DNA of 64,000 nucleotides. It comes from an uncultured Pseudomonadota bacterium (lineage in GTDB: Bacteria > Pseudomonadota > Gammaproteobacteria > Steroidobacterales > Steroidobacteraceae). The stretch is from assembly GCA_903828595.1 (NCBI GenBank), contig CAIKMS010000016.1:186001-250000 (forward strand), read 5' to 3'. The translations under genes and the position numbers were made by a program. How positions within the stretch are numbered: the first letter of the stretch is position 1; every line of letters starts with the position of its first letter. The notes under the pieces were generated by a model. The model was given only the letters and a program-made list of their open reading frames with translations, did not search any database and was not told where the DNA came from. This document shows, piece by piece, positions 43,375 to 52,421 of this stretch.

Positions 43375-44607
43375 ATGGTGAACTCACGCGCTGACTGGAA
43401 ACCGGCCTCATCGCTAAAGTACGGCGTGCTCACCGCACTCTTGCTCTTCCAGTTATCTGGGTGCTCGTTATTGCGACCGATGTCCGCGCCGGCGCCTGAG
43501 TCTACGGCCGCGGTTGTGCCAGAAGCCCCGCCAAGTCCTGCGCTTAAGCCACAACCTCGGGCCTCGCACGAGTTTGATTTTTACCCCAGCCGCGATGATG
43601 TGGTGGGTCAGGTGCAGGTTGTGACTACCGGGCCTGACGACACATTGCCCGACCTGGCGCGACGATTTAACCTCGGTTATGAGGAGATCGTGCGAGCCAA
43701 TCCTGGCGTTGATCCTTGGTTACCAGGCGTAGGGCGCGAGATCGTACTTCCGACTCGCTTTGTTTTGCCTGATGCCCCTAGGGTCGGGTTGGTTGTGAAC
43801 ATAGCGGCGATGAGGCTTTACTACTTCCCGCCGCACGGCGCTGGCCAGGCCGCAAAAGTGATTACTCATCCGATTGGCATTGGCAAGGTTGGCTGGTCAA
43901 CGCCAGAAGGCGTGACCCAGATTCAAGCGCGCGTTAAAGATCCGTTTTGGATTCCGCCGTTGTCGGTGCGTAAGGAACATCACGCCGACGGCGATGAGCT
44001 GCCAGCACGCGTACCCCCGGGACCTGATAATCCTTTGGGGGCTTATTTACTTCGTTTGGGCTGGCCTACTTACCTGATACACGGAACCAATAAGCCGTAT
44101 GGCGTGGGCATGAGATCCAGCCATGGGTGCATTCGCTTGTACCCCGAAGACATTGCTGAATTTTATAAGATGCTACCTTTGGGTACGTCGGTGCGCGTGG
44201 TGAATCAGCCTTATGTGCTGGGGTGGGATCATGAGCGCCTACTGGCGCAGGCATTCGGATCATTGTCTGATGACAAGCGAGACTGGGAAAAGGGCGCACG
44301 ACAGTTACTCGATCACTCTAAAAACACCCATACTCCTTTGTGGCAGAAAATTCGGGCGCATCTTGCGGATATTGACTGGGCGGCTGCTGATGGGCTGGGT
44401 AAGGTGACCAGAGGCGTACCAGAGTCAGTCATGAAGGCAACGCCGCAGACACAAGACAGTGTCATTAAAAGCGCCCTGCGTGTTCAAAACGTACTGCCTA
44501 AGGGAGCTACCTGGGCTGGCGAGGAAAGATCCTCCGCCGCTTCAGCCCAGTTTCAGGAAGTGTTGGGTGCTCGAGAGTCTGCACCGGACCAGCCCGCAGG
44601 TCGCTGA
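43375..44607 (+). CDS. L,D-transpeptidase (YkuD) lipoprotein with LysM-like domain
   Basis: A 410-residue lipoprotein (lipobox LSGC). After a Pro-rich spacer comes a LysM-like peptidoglycan-binding unit (DDTLPDLARRFNLGYEEIVRANPG), then the YkuD domain with its catalytic His and Cys in HGTNKPYGVGMRSSHGCIRLYPED. This matches ErfK/YbiS/YcfS-type enzymes that attach Braun lipoprotein or make 3-3 crosslinks. A C-terminal ~110 residues beyond the usual end are helical and of unknown role. Confidence 0.9.
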   Translation: MVNSRADWKPASSLKYGVLTALLLFQLSGCSLLRPMSAPAPESTAAVVPEAPPSPALKPQPRASHEFDFYPSRDDVVGQVQVVTTGPDDTLPDLARRFNLGYEEIVRANPGVDPWLPGVGREIVLPTRFVLPDAPRVGLVVNIAAMRLYYFPPHGAGQAAKVITHPIGIGKVGWSTPEGVTQIQARVKDPFWIPPLSVRKEHHADGDELPARVPPGPDNPLGAYLLRLGWPTYLIHGTNKPYGVGMRSSHGCIRLYPEDIAEFYKMLPLGTSVRVVNQPYVLGWDHERLLAQAFGSLSDDKRDWEKGARQLLDHSKNTHTPLWQKIRAHLADIDWAAADGLGKVTRGVPESVMKATPQTQDSVIKSALRVQNVLPKGATWAGEERSSAASAQFQEVLGARESAPDQPAGR

Positions 44608-44688
44608 CTACTGCCTTAATGCAGTGAGCTCGTTGGCTCAGGTGCGTCAATTTGACTGGTTTCATGGCCTTTGAGGGTGGAGTGTTTC

Positions 44689-45873
44689 GTGCGTGTTTTG
44701 ATGATTTCAGACGTCAGTTTTCCGCGCGTAAATGGCGTATCGACTTCAATCCACACGTTTCGCAGTCAGTTGCATCAGCTAGGGCATGAAACGGTTCTTA
44801 TTGCGCCTGACTATCCTGGTATGACGCAGGATGAAGATCCAACCGTCATACGCATGAAATCCCGTCGAGTGCCCGGCGATCCGGAGGATCGCCTGATGAG
44901 TTATCGGGGTATTCAATCCATGCTGCCGCAATTAGCGAAGCAGCAATTTGATCTTGTGCATGTCCATACGCCCTTCATTGCCCACTATGCAGGCACAAAG
45001 TTGGCTCGTCGGTTAGGAATACCGGTGGTTGAGAGCTACCACACGTATTTTGAAGAATATGGCCAATACTACATGCCTTTGCTGCCACGCTCTTTCATGC
45101 GTTTTTTTGCACGACGCCTGACCGTCAGTCAGTGCGCTGCTATTGATGCGCTAGTGGTTCCATCCCCGCAGATGATTGACGCTCTTCGCTCTTACGGAGT
45201 TAAGGTGCGCGCGGAGCGTATTCCCACTGGCATCGATACATCGAGCTTTTGCGGCGGTGATGGCGACGCGTTCCGCCGGCAATATCAGATTGCATCTGAC
45301 CGTCCCGTATTAGTTCATATCTCGCGTGTTGCTTATGAGAAAAATATCGATTTTATTTTACGTGTGGTTGCCAGGCTTAAGGAAGACGTTCCAAACGTAC
45401 TTTTAGTAGTGGCTGGCGATGGTCCTGCGTTGGCGCGACTTAAGCAGTTATCAAGGCATTTAGAAATTACCGAAAATTGCCTTTTTGTCGGCTATTTAAA
45501 TCGCGAAACAACGTTATTGGATTGTTACCGGAGCGCCTCGGCCTTTGTCTTTGCTTCACGCACAGAGACACAAGGGCTCGTTTTGCTGGAGGCGCTTGCC
45601 CTGGGTGTGCCCGTGGTTTCCACGGCGGTGATGGGGACGGCGGATGTGTTGCGGGAGGTTAAGGGCGCGATCATCGCCCCTGAAGATGAAGCCGGCTTCG
45701 CTCAGGCTATCCATTCGCTACTCACGAACCCTAGCCTAGAAGCCAGCCTGCGCGCTGTCGGGCCGCAAGATGCCGCGGCATGGTCTGCTCGTTCGATGGC
45801 CGAGCGTCTGGTAAATCTCTATCAGGAGGTCATTGCAGCCAAACGCGCCGGCTATTTCACGCCGCTGAAGTAG
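44689..45873 (+). CDS. Family 4 glycosyltransferase (GT-B)
   Basis: A 394-residue GT4. The N-terminal acceptor domain starts MISDVSFPRVNGVSTSIHTF, and the donor domain has the nucleotide-sugar site FASRTETQGLVLLEALALGVPVV (E-x7-E). The PRVNGVS start resembles glucosyl- or galactosyl-diacylglycerol synthases and PimB-like mannosyltransferases, so a membrane lipid acceptor is plausible but not shown. GTG at 44689 is chosen because GGTGGAG lies 6 nt upstream. It is 51 nt upstream of the sheath gene on the same strand. Confidence 0.85.
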   Translation: MRVLMISDVSFPRVNGVSTSIHTFRSQLHQLGHETVLIAPDYPGMTQDEDPTVIRMKSRRVPGDPEDRLMSYRGIQSMLPQLAKQQFDLVHVHTPFIAHYAGTKLARRLGIPVVESYHTYFEEYGQYYMPLLPRSFMRFFARRLTVSQCAAIDALVVPSPQMIDALRSYGVKVRAERIPTGIDTSSFCGGDGDAFRRQYQIASDRPVLVHISRVAYEKNIDFILRVVARLKEDVPNVLLVVAGDGPALARLKQLSRHLEITENCLFVGYLNRETTLLDCYRSASAFVFASRTETQGLVLLEALALGVPVVSTAVMGTADVLREVKGAIIAPEDEAGFAQAIHSLLTNPSLEASLRAVGPQDAAAWSARSMAERLVNLYQEVIAAKRAGYFTPLK

Positions 45874-45924
45874 CACTATGTTAACCTTTCGTCTATCGGT
45901 GTTGATTCTCATAGGAACGGCGTT

Positions 45925-47544
45925 GTGACGAATGCTACTGCCGCGGGAATTCGTGTTGTTGAGCAGTTAGGCGAGGGACAGCCTATTGCTCATGCCGCGA
46001 CCTCCATTACAGCGTTCGTAGGACGAGTTCTGCGCGGACCTATTAATCAACCGATTTTGGTTAGCAGCTTCGCGGATTTTTCCGCCAATTTTGGCGGCCT
46101 ATGGCAGCCGAGTACACTCTCCTACGCGATCGAGCAGTATTTTGAGAACGGCGGTACGGCCGCCCTGGTCGTGCGCGTTGCTAACGGCGCTAAGCCACCG
46201 ACCTTAACCTTGCCTACCGACGGGCGTCCTTTGCAATTGGTGGCTCAAAATCCTGGTACTCGTGAATTTCTTCGCGCCGCGGTTGACTACGATGGCATTG
46301 AGCCGGGCGATAGCACAACGTACAACCTGACTTTGCAACGGGTCAGGGCCGTTGGGCTAGAGCATATTGAAGAGCAAGAAATTTATCCTCGGGTATCAAC
46401 GATGCCAGACTCTGCACGTCGCGTAGAGATCTTGCTCGGAGCCTCTTTGCTTGCGCGTGCCTTGGGCCCTGCGCCGTCTGAGCGTCCTTGGCCGAGTGCG
46501 CGCGGCCAGGAGGCGTACGTAGCGTGTAATTCCGATGGGCACGATGGTGCTGCATTGAGTGACTACGATCTGATTGGCTCGGCGAGCGAGCGCACCGGGC
46601 TGTTCGCACTAACGGAAGCGGACTATTTTAACTTTCTGTACTTGCCACCTTTATCCCGAACCCAGTCGGTAGGCCCTAGTGCGCTTCTGGTAGCCACCCG
46701 CTTCTGTCGCAGTCGTCATGCCTTGCTGCTGATGGATCCACCAGCAGACTGGGTTGATCCGCTGGATGCTTTAGCGGGTGCGGGCGATCTGCCGTTACGC
46801 AGTGAGGATGCGGTGATGTTTTTCCCGCCTGTGCTCGCCTACGACCGGTTACGCGCAAGATTTGAATCCTTCGCACCTTCAGCGGCGGCGGCGGGGATGC
46901 TGTCACGTGGCGCCGGGGTTATTGACGGTATCGGCCGCGGCTTGGATCTGGATGGTGCGCTGCGCCCAGGTTTGCGGCCTAGCGTGATCGTCGATGAGGC
47001 ACTGCGTGAACGATTGTCTTGCGTTGGCATTAATGTGCTGCAGTCGGTGCGCTCCCCTAAGCGAATACCCGCGCGCACGATGGCAGGTTTGCATGCGCGC
47101 ACTCCGGAGCAGTCCTACCTGCAATATCGGCGTATGACATTGTTCTTAGCAGCGAGCGTGGAACGCGGCACTCGGTGGAGCATCTTTCATGTCAGTGAGC
47201 CGGGTTTATGGCGCCGATTGACAGAGCAAGTAAGCCAGTTTTTTAAAGAGTTGCAGGATCAAGGACTATTCGGGGAAGAAGCATCGCAGCAGTCGTGGTT
47301 TGTGCTGTGTGACGGTCGGCTGAATCTGCGGGAAGCCCCGATGGTTAGTCTGCTCTATGGCATTGCGGCGCGCCGAGAAGGTCAGTTTCAGGCCTTTATG
47401 GTCACCCATAGCGTGAGTCAGAGCACCGTTCGTAGTGTCACGCTGAATCGGTTGCACTGGCCGGAATTTTCAGCGGGTCGGTTCTCGCCAGAAAATGATG
47501 AACACTTGGATCGTTTTATCCATGCCTTGGGCATCAGATCGTGA
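45925..47544 (+). CDS. Orphan contractile tail sheath protein
   Basis: A 539-residue protein with both hallmarks of the phage/eCIS sheath family. The N-terminal part (about residues 28-85) reads SITAFVGRVLRGPINQP then a FGGLW...YAIEQYFENGG segment. The C-terminal part (about 395-510) has YRRMTLFLAASVERGTRW, PGLWRRLTEQVSQFFKELQ, and FVLCDGRLN. Such subunits form the contracting sleeve of myophage tails, pyocins and extracellular contractile injection systems. The start is a GTG with AGGAAC upstream. No tube, baseplate, spike, AAA+ ATPase, capsid, lysis or integrase gene is in the 64 kb, and base use looks like its neighbours. It may work with tail genes elsewhere or have been co-opted. Confidence 0.85.
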   Translation: MTNATAAGIRVVEQLGEGQPIAHAATSITAFVGRVLRGPINQPILVSSFADFSANFGGLWQPSTLSYAIEQYFENGGTAALVVRVANGAKPPTLTLPTDGRPLQLVAQNPGTREFLRAAVDYDGIEPGDSTTYNLTLQRVRAVGLEHIEEQEIYPRVSTMPDSARRVEILLGASLLARALGPAPSERPWPSARGQEAYVACNSDGHDGAALSDYDLIGSASERTGLFALTEADYFNFLYLPPLSRTQSVGPSALLVATRFCRSRHALLLMDPPADWVDPLDALAGAGDLPLRSEDAVMFFPPVLAYDRLRARFESFAPSAAAAGMLSRGAGVIDGIGRGLDLDGALRPGLRPSVIVDEALRERLSCVGINVLQSVRSPKRIPARTMAGLHARTPEQSYLQYRRMTLFLAASVERGTRWSIFHVSEPGLWRRLTEQVSQFFKELQDQGLFGEEASQQSWFVLCDGRLNLREAPMVSLLYGIAARREGQFQAFMVTHSVSQSTVRSVTLNRLHWPEFSAGRFSPENDEHLDRFIHALGIRS

Positions 47545-47570
47545 TCTAAGGTCAGGGTGAGCCGTGGCGA

Positions 47571-48026
47571 TTAGTGACGGACTCCGACGGCCATTGAAAT
47601 CACGGCACGCACCGCTTCTTTACCGCTGGCATCGACGACCGTTACCGGCACACCAATTTGAGAGGTATGCGCCCAGTCACTACGGTCTAATCGCGCGGTA
47701 GCAACGGCGTCTGTGCAAATAGGTGAAAGGTATTCAATAGTCATTCCGCGCGGCGACCAGAAATAATTCTCTGGCAGCGTGGTTTCCATCAGCATCCGTG
47801 CCGCGAGTTCGCACAGGTTGGTCATGGCCATGGCATGCACGTTCCCGGTAGCATCCAGGACGTCGCGGCGATGCGTTAAGGACACCGTGCACAGACCGGG
47901 GCGCACGACTTTAAAGTGAGGCCTAATCCAGCTTAAATACGGCGCATGTCGTGCAACTAGGCGGCTAAAGCGCCAGTGGCCAATAGGGCGGCTGCTAAGG
48001 CGCCGCCAAGCGTTCAAGAGTGGCAC
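47571..48026 (-). CDS. DUF4442-like hotdog-fold thioesterase-like protein
   Basis: A 151-residue protein starting at GTG. The central strand-helix region, RRDVLDATGNVHAMAMTNLCELAARM, matches hotdog-fold proteins of the PaaI/DUF4442 group, where the long helix carries active-site residues; FKVVRPGLCTVSLTH is an early strand. Likely an acyl-CoA thioesterase relative, substrate unknown. No convincing ribosome-binding site. It is convergent with the sheath gene (26-nt gap). Confidence 0.75.
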   Translation of the reverse strand: MPLLNAWRRLSSRPIGHWRFSRLVARHAPYLSWIRPHFKVVRPGLCTVSLTHRRDVLDATGNVHAMAMTNLCELAARMLMETTLPENYFWSPRGMTIEYLSPICTDAVATARLDRSDWAHTSQIGVPVTVVDASGKEAVRAVISMAVGVRH

Positions 48027-48150
48027 GGGAATAGAATCTCGAAACTGCGTGTAGGGATCTTTATTAGCGCTAATTCGGGTAAAACTTTACCACGTAGGAC
48101 AGCTCCTCACGACCTCGTGCTGACAATAATTTCGGGATTTCAACTTCCGC

Positions 48151-48597
48151 ATGGCAAAAAAATCAGTGAGTAAGGGACCTGCAACCGCTAGCTCTCGAGT
48201 TAAGGTATCGAAAACTCCTGGCATTGCTACGCGGTCACCCGATGGCGTCGGTTTGGCATCTTCTTTGCTCGCGCTGGAACGTATTTGGGCTGTCGTTGAG
48301 GCCTTGCCGGTAGGGCGGGTGATCAGTTACGGCGAGGTAGCTGCCCAAGCAGGCTTGCGGGGACGCGCGCGCTTGGTCGGACGTGCCCTTAAAGTAGCGC
48401 CCGTTAATCGCCCACTGCCCTGGCACCGAGTACTGCTGTCTAGTGGCCATCTGGCTTTCCCACCGGGCAGTGAGGCGTATAGACGGCAGGTGCGGCTCTT
48501 AAAAGCTGAGGGCATCGAGGTAGAAAACGGGCGTGTTAAACGTTCGACCAACGAGCATAAAGATCTGGATGCGCTGCTGTGGCAGCAGTCCGGCTGA
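48151..48597 (+). CDS. Alkyltransferase-like (ATL) DNA repair protein
   Basis: A 148-residue protein of the O6-methylguanine-DNA methyltransferase family. The DNA-binding helix-turn-helix (GRVISYGEVAAQAG) and Arg-finger region (RLVGRALKVAP) are present, but the active-site PCHR is PWHR (residues 90-93), so there is no methyl-accepting Cys. ATL proteins bind O6-alkylguanine and recruit nucleotide excision repair. The 33-residue basic N terminus is longer than usual. It heads a three-gene rightward run. Confidence 0.88.
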   Translation: MAKKSVSKGPATASSRVKVSKTPGIATRSPDGVGLASSLLALERIWAVVEALPVGRVISYGEVAAQAGLRGRARLVGRALKVAPVNRPLPWHRVLLSSGHLAFPPGSEAYRRQVRLLKAEGIEVENGRVKRSTNEHKDLDALLWQQSG

Positions 48598-48631
48598 TAC
48601 CATCAGTACAGTTCATTTGGAGCAGGTTCGC

Positions 48632-49141
48632 ATGGCGCGTTACGTCGTATTTTCGCACGGTAAAGAAAGTGGCCCCTGGGGTACCAAGATCACGGCTATG
48701 GCGGAGGTCGCACGCGCCGAAGGGTACGAGGTCGAGTCTGTCGATTATCGGGGGCTGGATGATCCACAGGAGCGGGTCGCCCGCTTGCTCAGTGCCTGTC
48801 GCGAGTTACAGGGACCGTTAGTTCTGGTGGGATCGAGTTTGGGGGCGCATGTGTGTACCCAAGCATCGGCGTTGCTCAGGGCCCGTGGGCTTTTTTTGTT
48901 AGCGCCAGCCTTCTATATGCCGGGGTTTGAGCAGTTCACGCCAAAGCCTGCGCCGTGCCCCATCTCGATAGTGCACGGCTGGAACGATGACATTGTGCCG
49001 GTAGAAAACAGCATTCGTTATGCTCGTGAACATCAAGCCTCCTTGCATATCTTGAACTCAGATCATCGACTGCAGGATGTGTTGGGTCAGATTAACTATT
49101 GGTTCGAGTATTTTTTGGTCCGCCTGGATAAACCTGACTGA
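48632..49141 (+). CDS. Small alpha/beta hydrolase, YqiA-like
   Basis: A 169-residue compact alpha/beta hydrolase: VVFSHGKESGPWGTK near the start, the nucleophile Ser in LVGSSLGAHV, Asp in GWNDDIVP and His in NSDHRLQ. The small size is typical of YqiA/UPF0227-like esterases. GGAGCAGG precedes the ATG at 48632. A longer frame overlaps the ATL gene and is not needed. It ends 2 nt before the GIY-YIG gene. Confidence 0.83.
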   Translation: MARYVVFSHGKESGPWGTKITAMAEVARAEGYEVESVDYRGLDDPQERVARLLSACRELQGPLVLVGSSLGAHVCTQASALLRARGLFLLAPAFYMPGFEQFTPKPAPCPISIVHGWNDDIVPVENSIRYAREHQASLHILNSDHRLQDVLGQINYWFEYFLVRLDKPD

Positions 49142-49143
49142 GT

Positions 49144-49461
49144 ATGCTCGCCGTGGATACAGTGGAATCTGCCGAGGCCACATCACCTTGGTTTATTTAT
49201 ATTGTTGAAAGCCAAGCAGGGATGCTCTACACGGGTGTCACTACTTCGATTTCAAGGCGCCTTAGCGAGCACGCCAGCGGGCGCCGTGGAGCGCGCTGGT
49301 TTCGCTTTTCCGGCCCAGCGCAGCTGCGCTATGTAGAGCCTGCGCCCGATCGGGCTGCCGCGCAGCGGCGAGAAGCCGCTATTAAGCGATTAACCCGTCA
49401 GGCCAAATTAGCCCTGATTAACAGCGACACCAACTCACCGGTGGGTCGCACGCGGGGCTAA
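49144..49461 (+). CDS. GIY-YIG nuclease domain protein, UPF0213-like
   Basis: A 105-residue single GIY-YIG domain. The signature is WFIYIVESQAGMLYTGVTTSISRRLSEH, and AAAQRREAAIKRLTRQAK is the conserved C-terminal helix. YhbQ-type proteins of this size are putative DNA-repair endonucleases. It follows the hydrolase with a 2-nt gap, so it is in the same transcript. Confidence 0.88.
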   Translation: MLAVDTVESAEATSPWFIYIVESQAGMLYTGVTTSISRRLSEHASGRRGARWFRFSGPAQLRYVEPAPDRAAAQRREAAIKRLTRQAKLALINSDTNSPVGRTRG

Positions 49462-49489
49462 TCCATGGGCGACTGGCTGATGCTGGCGC

Positions 49490-49915
49490 TCAATCTTCGT
49501 GGGGCTTGGCGCGCAGGCGCTTAACGGTTGACGCGTTGCGCTTGCCATCCAGCCGACGAAGTTTTGAGCCTAGCGTGGGTTTAGTGGGTCTGCGGGCCTT
49601 GGGCCGGGTGCGAGCTTGCGTGATCAGTTCTGCCAATCGTTCCATCGCATCGGCTCGATTTCGCTCCTGCGTGCGATGTCGGTGTGCGCTGATAACGAGC
49701 CAGCCTGCATCATTCAGTCGGCGGCCGGCTAAAGTCGCAAGACGGCTGCGCGTCCACTCATCGAGCAGGCTGCATTGGGCGGCGTTAAAGCGTAGCTGCA
49801 CTGCGGTGGCTACTTTGTTTACATTTTGCCCGCCTGGCCCTGGCGAGCGGATGTAATGAAACTCTAGGTCAGCTTCTGGTAGATCCACACCTGGCGCAAG
49901 ATTGACTAGCTTCAT
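49490..49915 (-). CDS. arfB: Alternative ribosome-rescue factor ArfB (YaeJ)
   Basis: A 141-residue release-factor-like protein with the GGQ motif in RSPGPGGQNVNKVATAV and a basic C-terminal tail (RRPTKPTLGSKLRRLDGKR) that enters the mRNA channel of stalled ribosomes. It hydrolyses peptidyl-tRNA on non-stop complexes. The lack of a codon-recognition domain separates it from RF1/RF2. Its ATG overlaps the MscS stop (ATGA), making it the last gene of a five-gene leftward operon. Confidence 0.92.
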   Translation of the reverse strand: MKLVNLAPGVDLPEADLEFHYIRSPGPGGQNVNKVATAVQLRFNAAQCSLLDEWTRSRLATLAGRRLNDAGWLVISAHRHRTQERNRADAMERLAELITQARTRPKARRPTKPTLGSKLRRLDGKRNASTVKRLRAKPHED

Positions 49916-51297
49916 GCCTCGTCAATCAGGTTTTGCCGGTTGGATGAGACGATCTGTACCTGACCTGAGGCATCGAGCAGCCGTAAATCCATCTGTGCCC
50001 GCGGAATCACGATGCCTTGCTCTTTAAAGAGCCGCCAGATTTCTCTGTTCGTGTCTGAGCGAACGTTATTAACGCCTTCCTGTGGATCGGCTATCCAAAA
50101 GCGTAGCTCTAAATCCATTCCGTAATCGTGGAAGCCCATCAACCGCGCGACAGGGGCAGGGTCACGTAAAATTCTCGCGTGGCCTGCTGCGGCATTGACC
50201 AGAACCTTTAGAGCAAGTTCGGGATCGTTGTTATAACTGATCCGGACGGGCACTTTGAGGCGGACGCGGCGATCGCTATAGCTCCAGTTAATAACCTGAT
50301 TGGTGATCAGGTTTTGATTAGGCACCAGAGTCTCAACCCCATCACGATCACGTACCACAACGTAGCGGCCGCGCAGTTGCTGTACCCAGCCAAATCCTTC
50401 CGTGGTTGTACCTAGGGTGCCTGTAAAGCTAATGACATCGCCAGGTTTAATGGACTTGTCCATCAGCAGCACAAAGCCGCTGACAAAGTTTGCCGCAATA
50501 GATTGCAGGCCAAAACCCAGTCCTAAGCCCAGTGCGCCACCAAAGAAGCTCAACGCACCAAGGTTGAATCCCGAGGCTGATAATCCAAACAACACACCAA
50601 AAGCAATAAGCAGCGCGTAAGTGAACTTGGCGGCAGCAATCCGCGTGCTCGCCGCTAATCCCTGCAGTTCACCGATGCGCTGCTCAAGAACGCGACCGAC
50701 CCAAGCAGAGAAGATCACAAAGACAATGACGGTTACCAGTGACTTTAGGATAGACCACAGTGTTACCGGTGCTTCAGCGCGAGGTGCATTTAAAATGGGC
50801 ACGGCGTCCAGGTACGCAATGAACGCTTCCAGCCAGCCTAAGATATACATCGCCACAAAAAACCAGATTAGAAGTGCGCTGCGTGCTTCTAACGAGCGCA
50901 GTCGGTGATTAGGCGTTAACGATAAAAACAGTAAAAATACTGCGGAGCGAATCGCTATCAGTGAACCGAGCAGACGCAGGCCCAGATTCAGTAACGAGGT
51001 ATCGATATTAGTCGGTGCAAGCAGGCCATGCCCGGCTAGTAAGGTGGCGATACTTGCAACGTAAGGGGCGCTGAGCCTTAGAGCCTCACGCATGACACCT
51101 GGAAATCTAAGCGTACCGGGTGACGATTGTTCAGGCGCCATGGACTCTCGGCCAAGACGCACGGCTCTGGCAGTGAATACGGCCAGGCCCAGAGCCGCGC
51201 CGATAATGATGAGCTGTATGAGGTCATCGAGCGTCCAGACCGCGTGCGCGAGGGTTATCACACGTCCTGGCAGGGAATCGATGAGGCTGGTTGTCAT
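49912..51297 (-). CDS. MscS-family mechanosensitive channel
   Basis: A 461-residue inner-membrane protein with about six hydrophobic segments, more than the three of small MscS. The pore helix and following beta domain are clear: GGALGLGLGFGLQSIAANFVSG, DKSIKPGDVISF, and RDRDGVETLVPNQNLITNQVINWS. The C-terminal alpha/beta domain follows. It likely releases solutes on hypo-osmotic shock. It is 10 nt downstream of the YdcH-like gene. Confidence 0.92.
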   Translation of the reverse strand: MTTSLIDSLPGRVITLAHAVWTLDDLIQLIIIGAALGLAVFTARAVRLGRESMAPEQSSPGTLRFPGVMREALRLSAPYVASIATLLAGHGLLAPTNIDTSLLNLGLRLLGSLIAIRSAVFLLFLSLTPNHRLRSLEARSALLIWFFVAMYILGWLEAFIAYLDAVPILNAPRAEAPVTLWSILKSLVTVIVFVIFSAWVGRVLEQRIGELQGLAASTRIAAAKFTYALLIAFGVLFGLSASGFNLGALSFFGGALGLGLGFGLQSIAANFVSGFVLLMDKSIKPGDVISFTGTLGTTTEGFGWVQQLRGRYVVVRDRDGVETLVPNQNLITNQVINWSYSDRRVRLKVPVRISYNNDPELALKVLVNAAAGHARILRDPAPVARLMGFHDYGMDLELRFWIADPQEGVNNVRSDTNREIWRLFKEQGIVIPRAQMDLRLLDASGQVQIVSSNRQNLIDEA

Positions 51298-51307
51298 AAG
51301 TCAGGCC

Positions 51308-51535
51308 TTAGGCGTTTAAGTCCGGAATGAGCTCACTCTCTAGGCGTGTAATCTGGTCTTTAAGAAAGAGTTTACGACGCTTTAACCTCTTCATCTGCAC
51401 CTCGTCGCAACGCAGGTCCATTTGTAGGCGATGGATGATTTCATCAAGATCCCGATGCTCAATGCGTAACCCTCGCAGACGCTCTAAGCGCGCCAGCAAT
51501 TGCGTCGAAACGTTGTCTTTTTCATTGTCAGACAT
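51308..51535 (-). CDS. YdcH/DUF465-family small coiled-coil protein
   Basis: A 75-residue protein. The pattern LRIEHRDLDEIIHRLQ, then KRLKRRKLFLKDQI and IPDLNA, is characteristic of DUF465 (YdcH), a short helical hairpin of unknown function. The ATG at 51535 is chosen because it lies 4 nt after the PHP stop and gives the normal family length; a longer frame would run through the PHP gene. Confidence 0.82.
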   Translation of the reverse strand: MSDNEKDNVSTQLLARLERLRGLRIEHRDLDEIIHRLQMDLRCDEVQMKRLKRRKLFLKDQITRLESELIPDLNA

Positions 51536-51539
51536 GGGG

Positions 51540-52421
51540 CTATTCTGCCGTCCTTGTCGGGCGTGCGGGGCTATCGTGAAGGTCAACCCAACGATGCCAG
51601 ATCGGGGTGACCGCCGGGGGAAGCTTAGCCAAACGGCCCGGTCGCTGCCATGGTAGCGCCGGGTCGTGACAGTCAGAACCTTGTGAGCCTTCCAGATCGG
51701 CGCGTAGGCACAACCCCACGGCTGTTTGGGTCTGACTGGGACTTTGGCCACCGACCACAACCTCCAATGCCTGTCCGCCTCCCTGCGCGAACTCCTTGAC
51801 CATGGTCCGGCGTTGTCCTGCGCTTAAGGTGTAACGCAACGGATGGGCAAGCACGGGCGCACCGCCGGCACCGAGAATCGCCCTTAAAGTGTCAGCGAGC
51901 TCCGGCCATTCTGCGCTGGCGTTGGCTGGCTGGCCTTTCGCGAGCCAGCGCGAAAAGGCGCTGGCGGTATCCTTGGCATGGCCTCGGCTGACCAGCTCGC
52001 GAGCAAAATGCGTGCGCGTAATCACCGGGCATTGACTTAAGCTGTCCAGAATAACGCTGCCGGGCATGCCGTGCTTATCAAGACGCGCGGCGATAGCCAA
52101 GGCTCGTGCCCGGCGCAGTTCGTGAAGCCGGCTCAGCAGCCGCGTGAGGCTCGCAGCGCCTGGATCTATCCCCAAACCCAGCACGTGCAGGGTTCGCCCG
52201 TGCCAGGTGGTGGACAGTTCCACGCCGGTGATGAGCTGGATCCCTAGGTTACTGGCCGCAAGGGTGGCTCGCGGCAGCCCCGATACGCTGTCATGGTCGG
52301 TAATCGCGCAGAGTTGAACGCCGTTACCGGCCGCTACCTGCAGGAGCGCCTCAGGATCAAGTAGCCCGTCAGAAAAGGTCGTGTGCATGTGCAGATCGAC
52401 GCAGGTGAAGGGTGAATTCAC
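51540..52421 (-). CDS. PHP-domain phosphoesterase, YciV/RNase AM-like
   Basis: A 293-residue metal-dependent phosphoesterase. PHP motifs in order: VDLHMHTTFSDG, ITDHDSVSG, GVELST, LAHPLRY and GSDCHDP. This is the layout of YciV, a 3',5'-nucleoside bisphosphate phosphatase and 5'-3' exoribonuclease. GTG at 52421 has GGTGGGA upstream and overlaps the DUF3301 stop (GTGA), so it is preferred over an upstream frame start. Confidence 0.88.
   Translation of the reverse strand: MNSPFTCVDLHMHTTFSDGLLDPEALLQVAAGNGVQLCAITDHDSVSGLPRATLAASNLGIQLITGVELSTTWHGRTLHVLGLGIDPGAASLTRLLSRLHELRRARALAIAARLDKHGMPGSVILDSLSQCPVITRTHFARELVSRGHAKDTASAFSRWLAKGQPANASAEWPELADTLRAILGAGGAPVLAHPLRYTLSAGQRRTMVKEFAQGGGQALEVVVGGQSPSQTQTAVGLCLRADLEGSQGSDCHDPALPWQRPGRLAKLPPAVTPIWHRWVDLHDSPARPTRTAE

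Noticed and set aside
45925..47544. Sheath gene as the remnant of a prophage
   Set aside because: No other phage gene, attachment repeat, integrase or compositional break nearby; the gene is full length and undamaged, so a simple decayed prophage is not supported.
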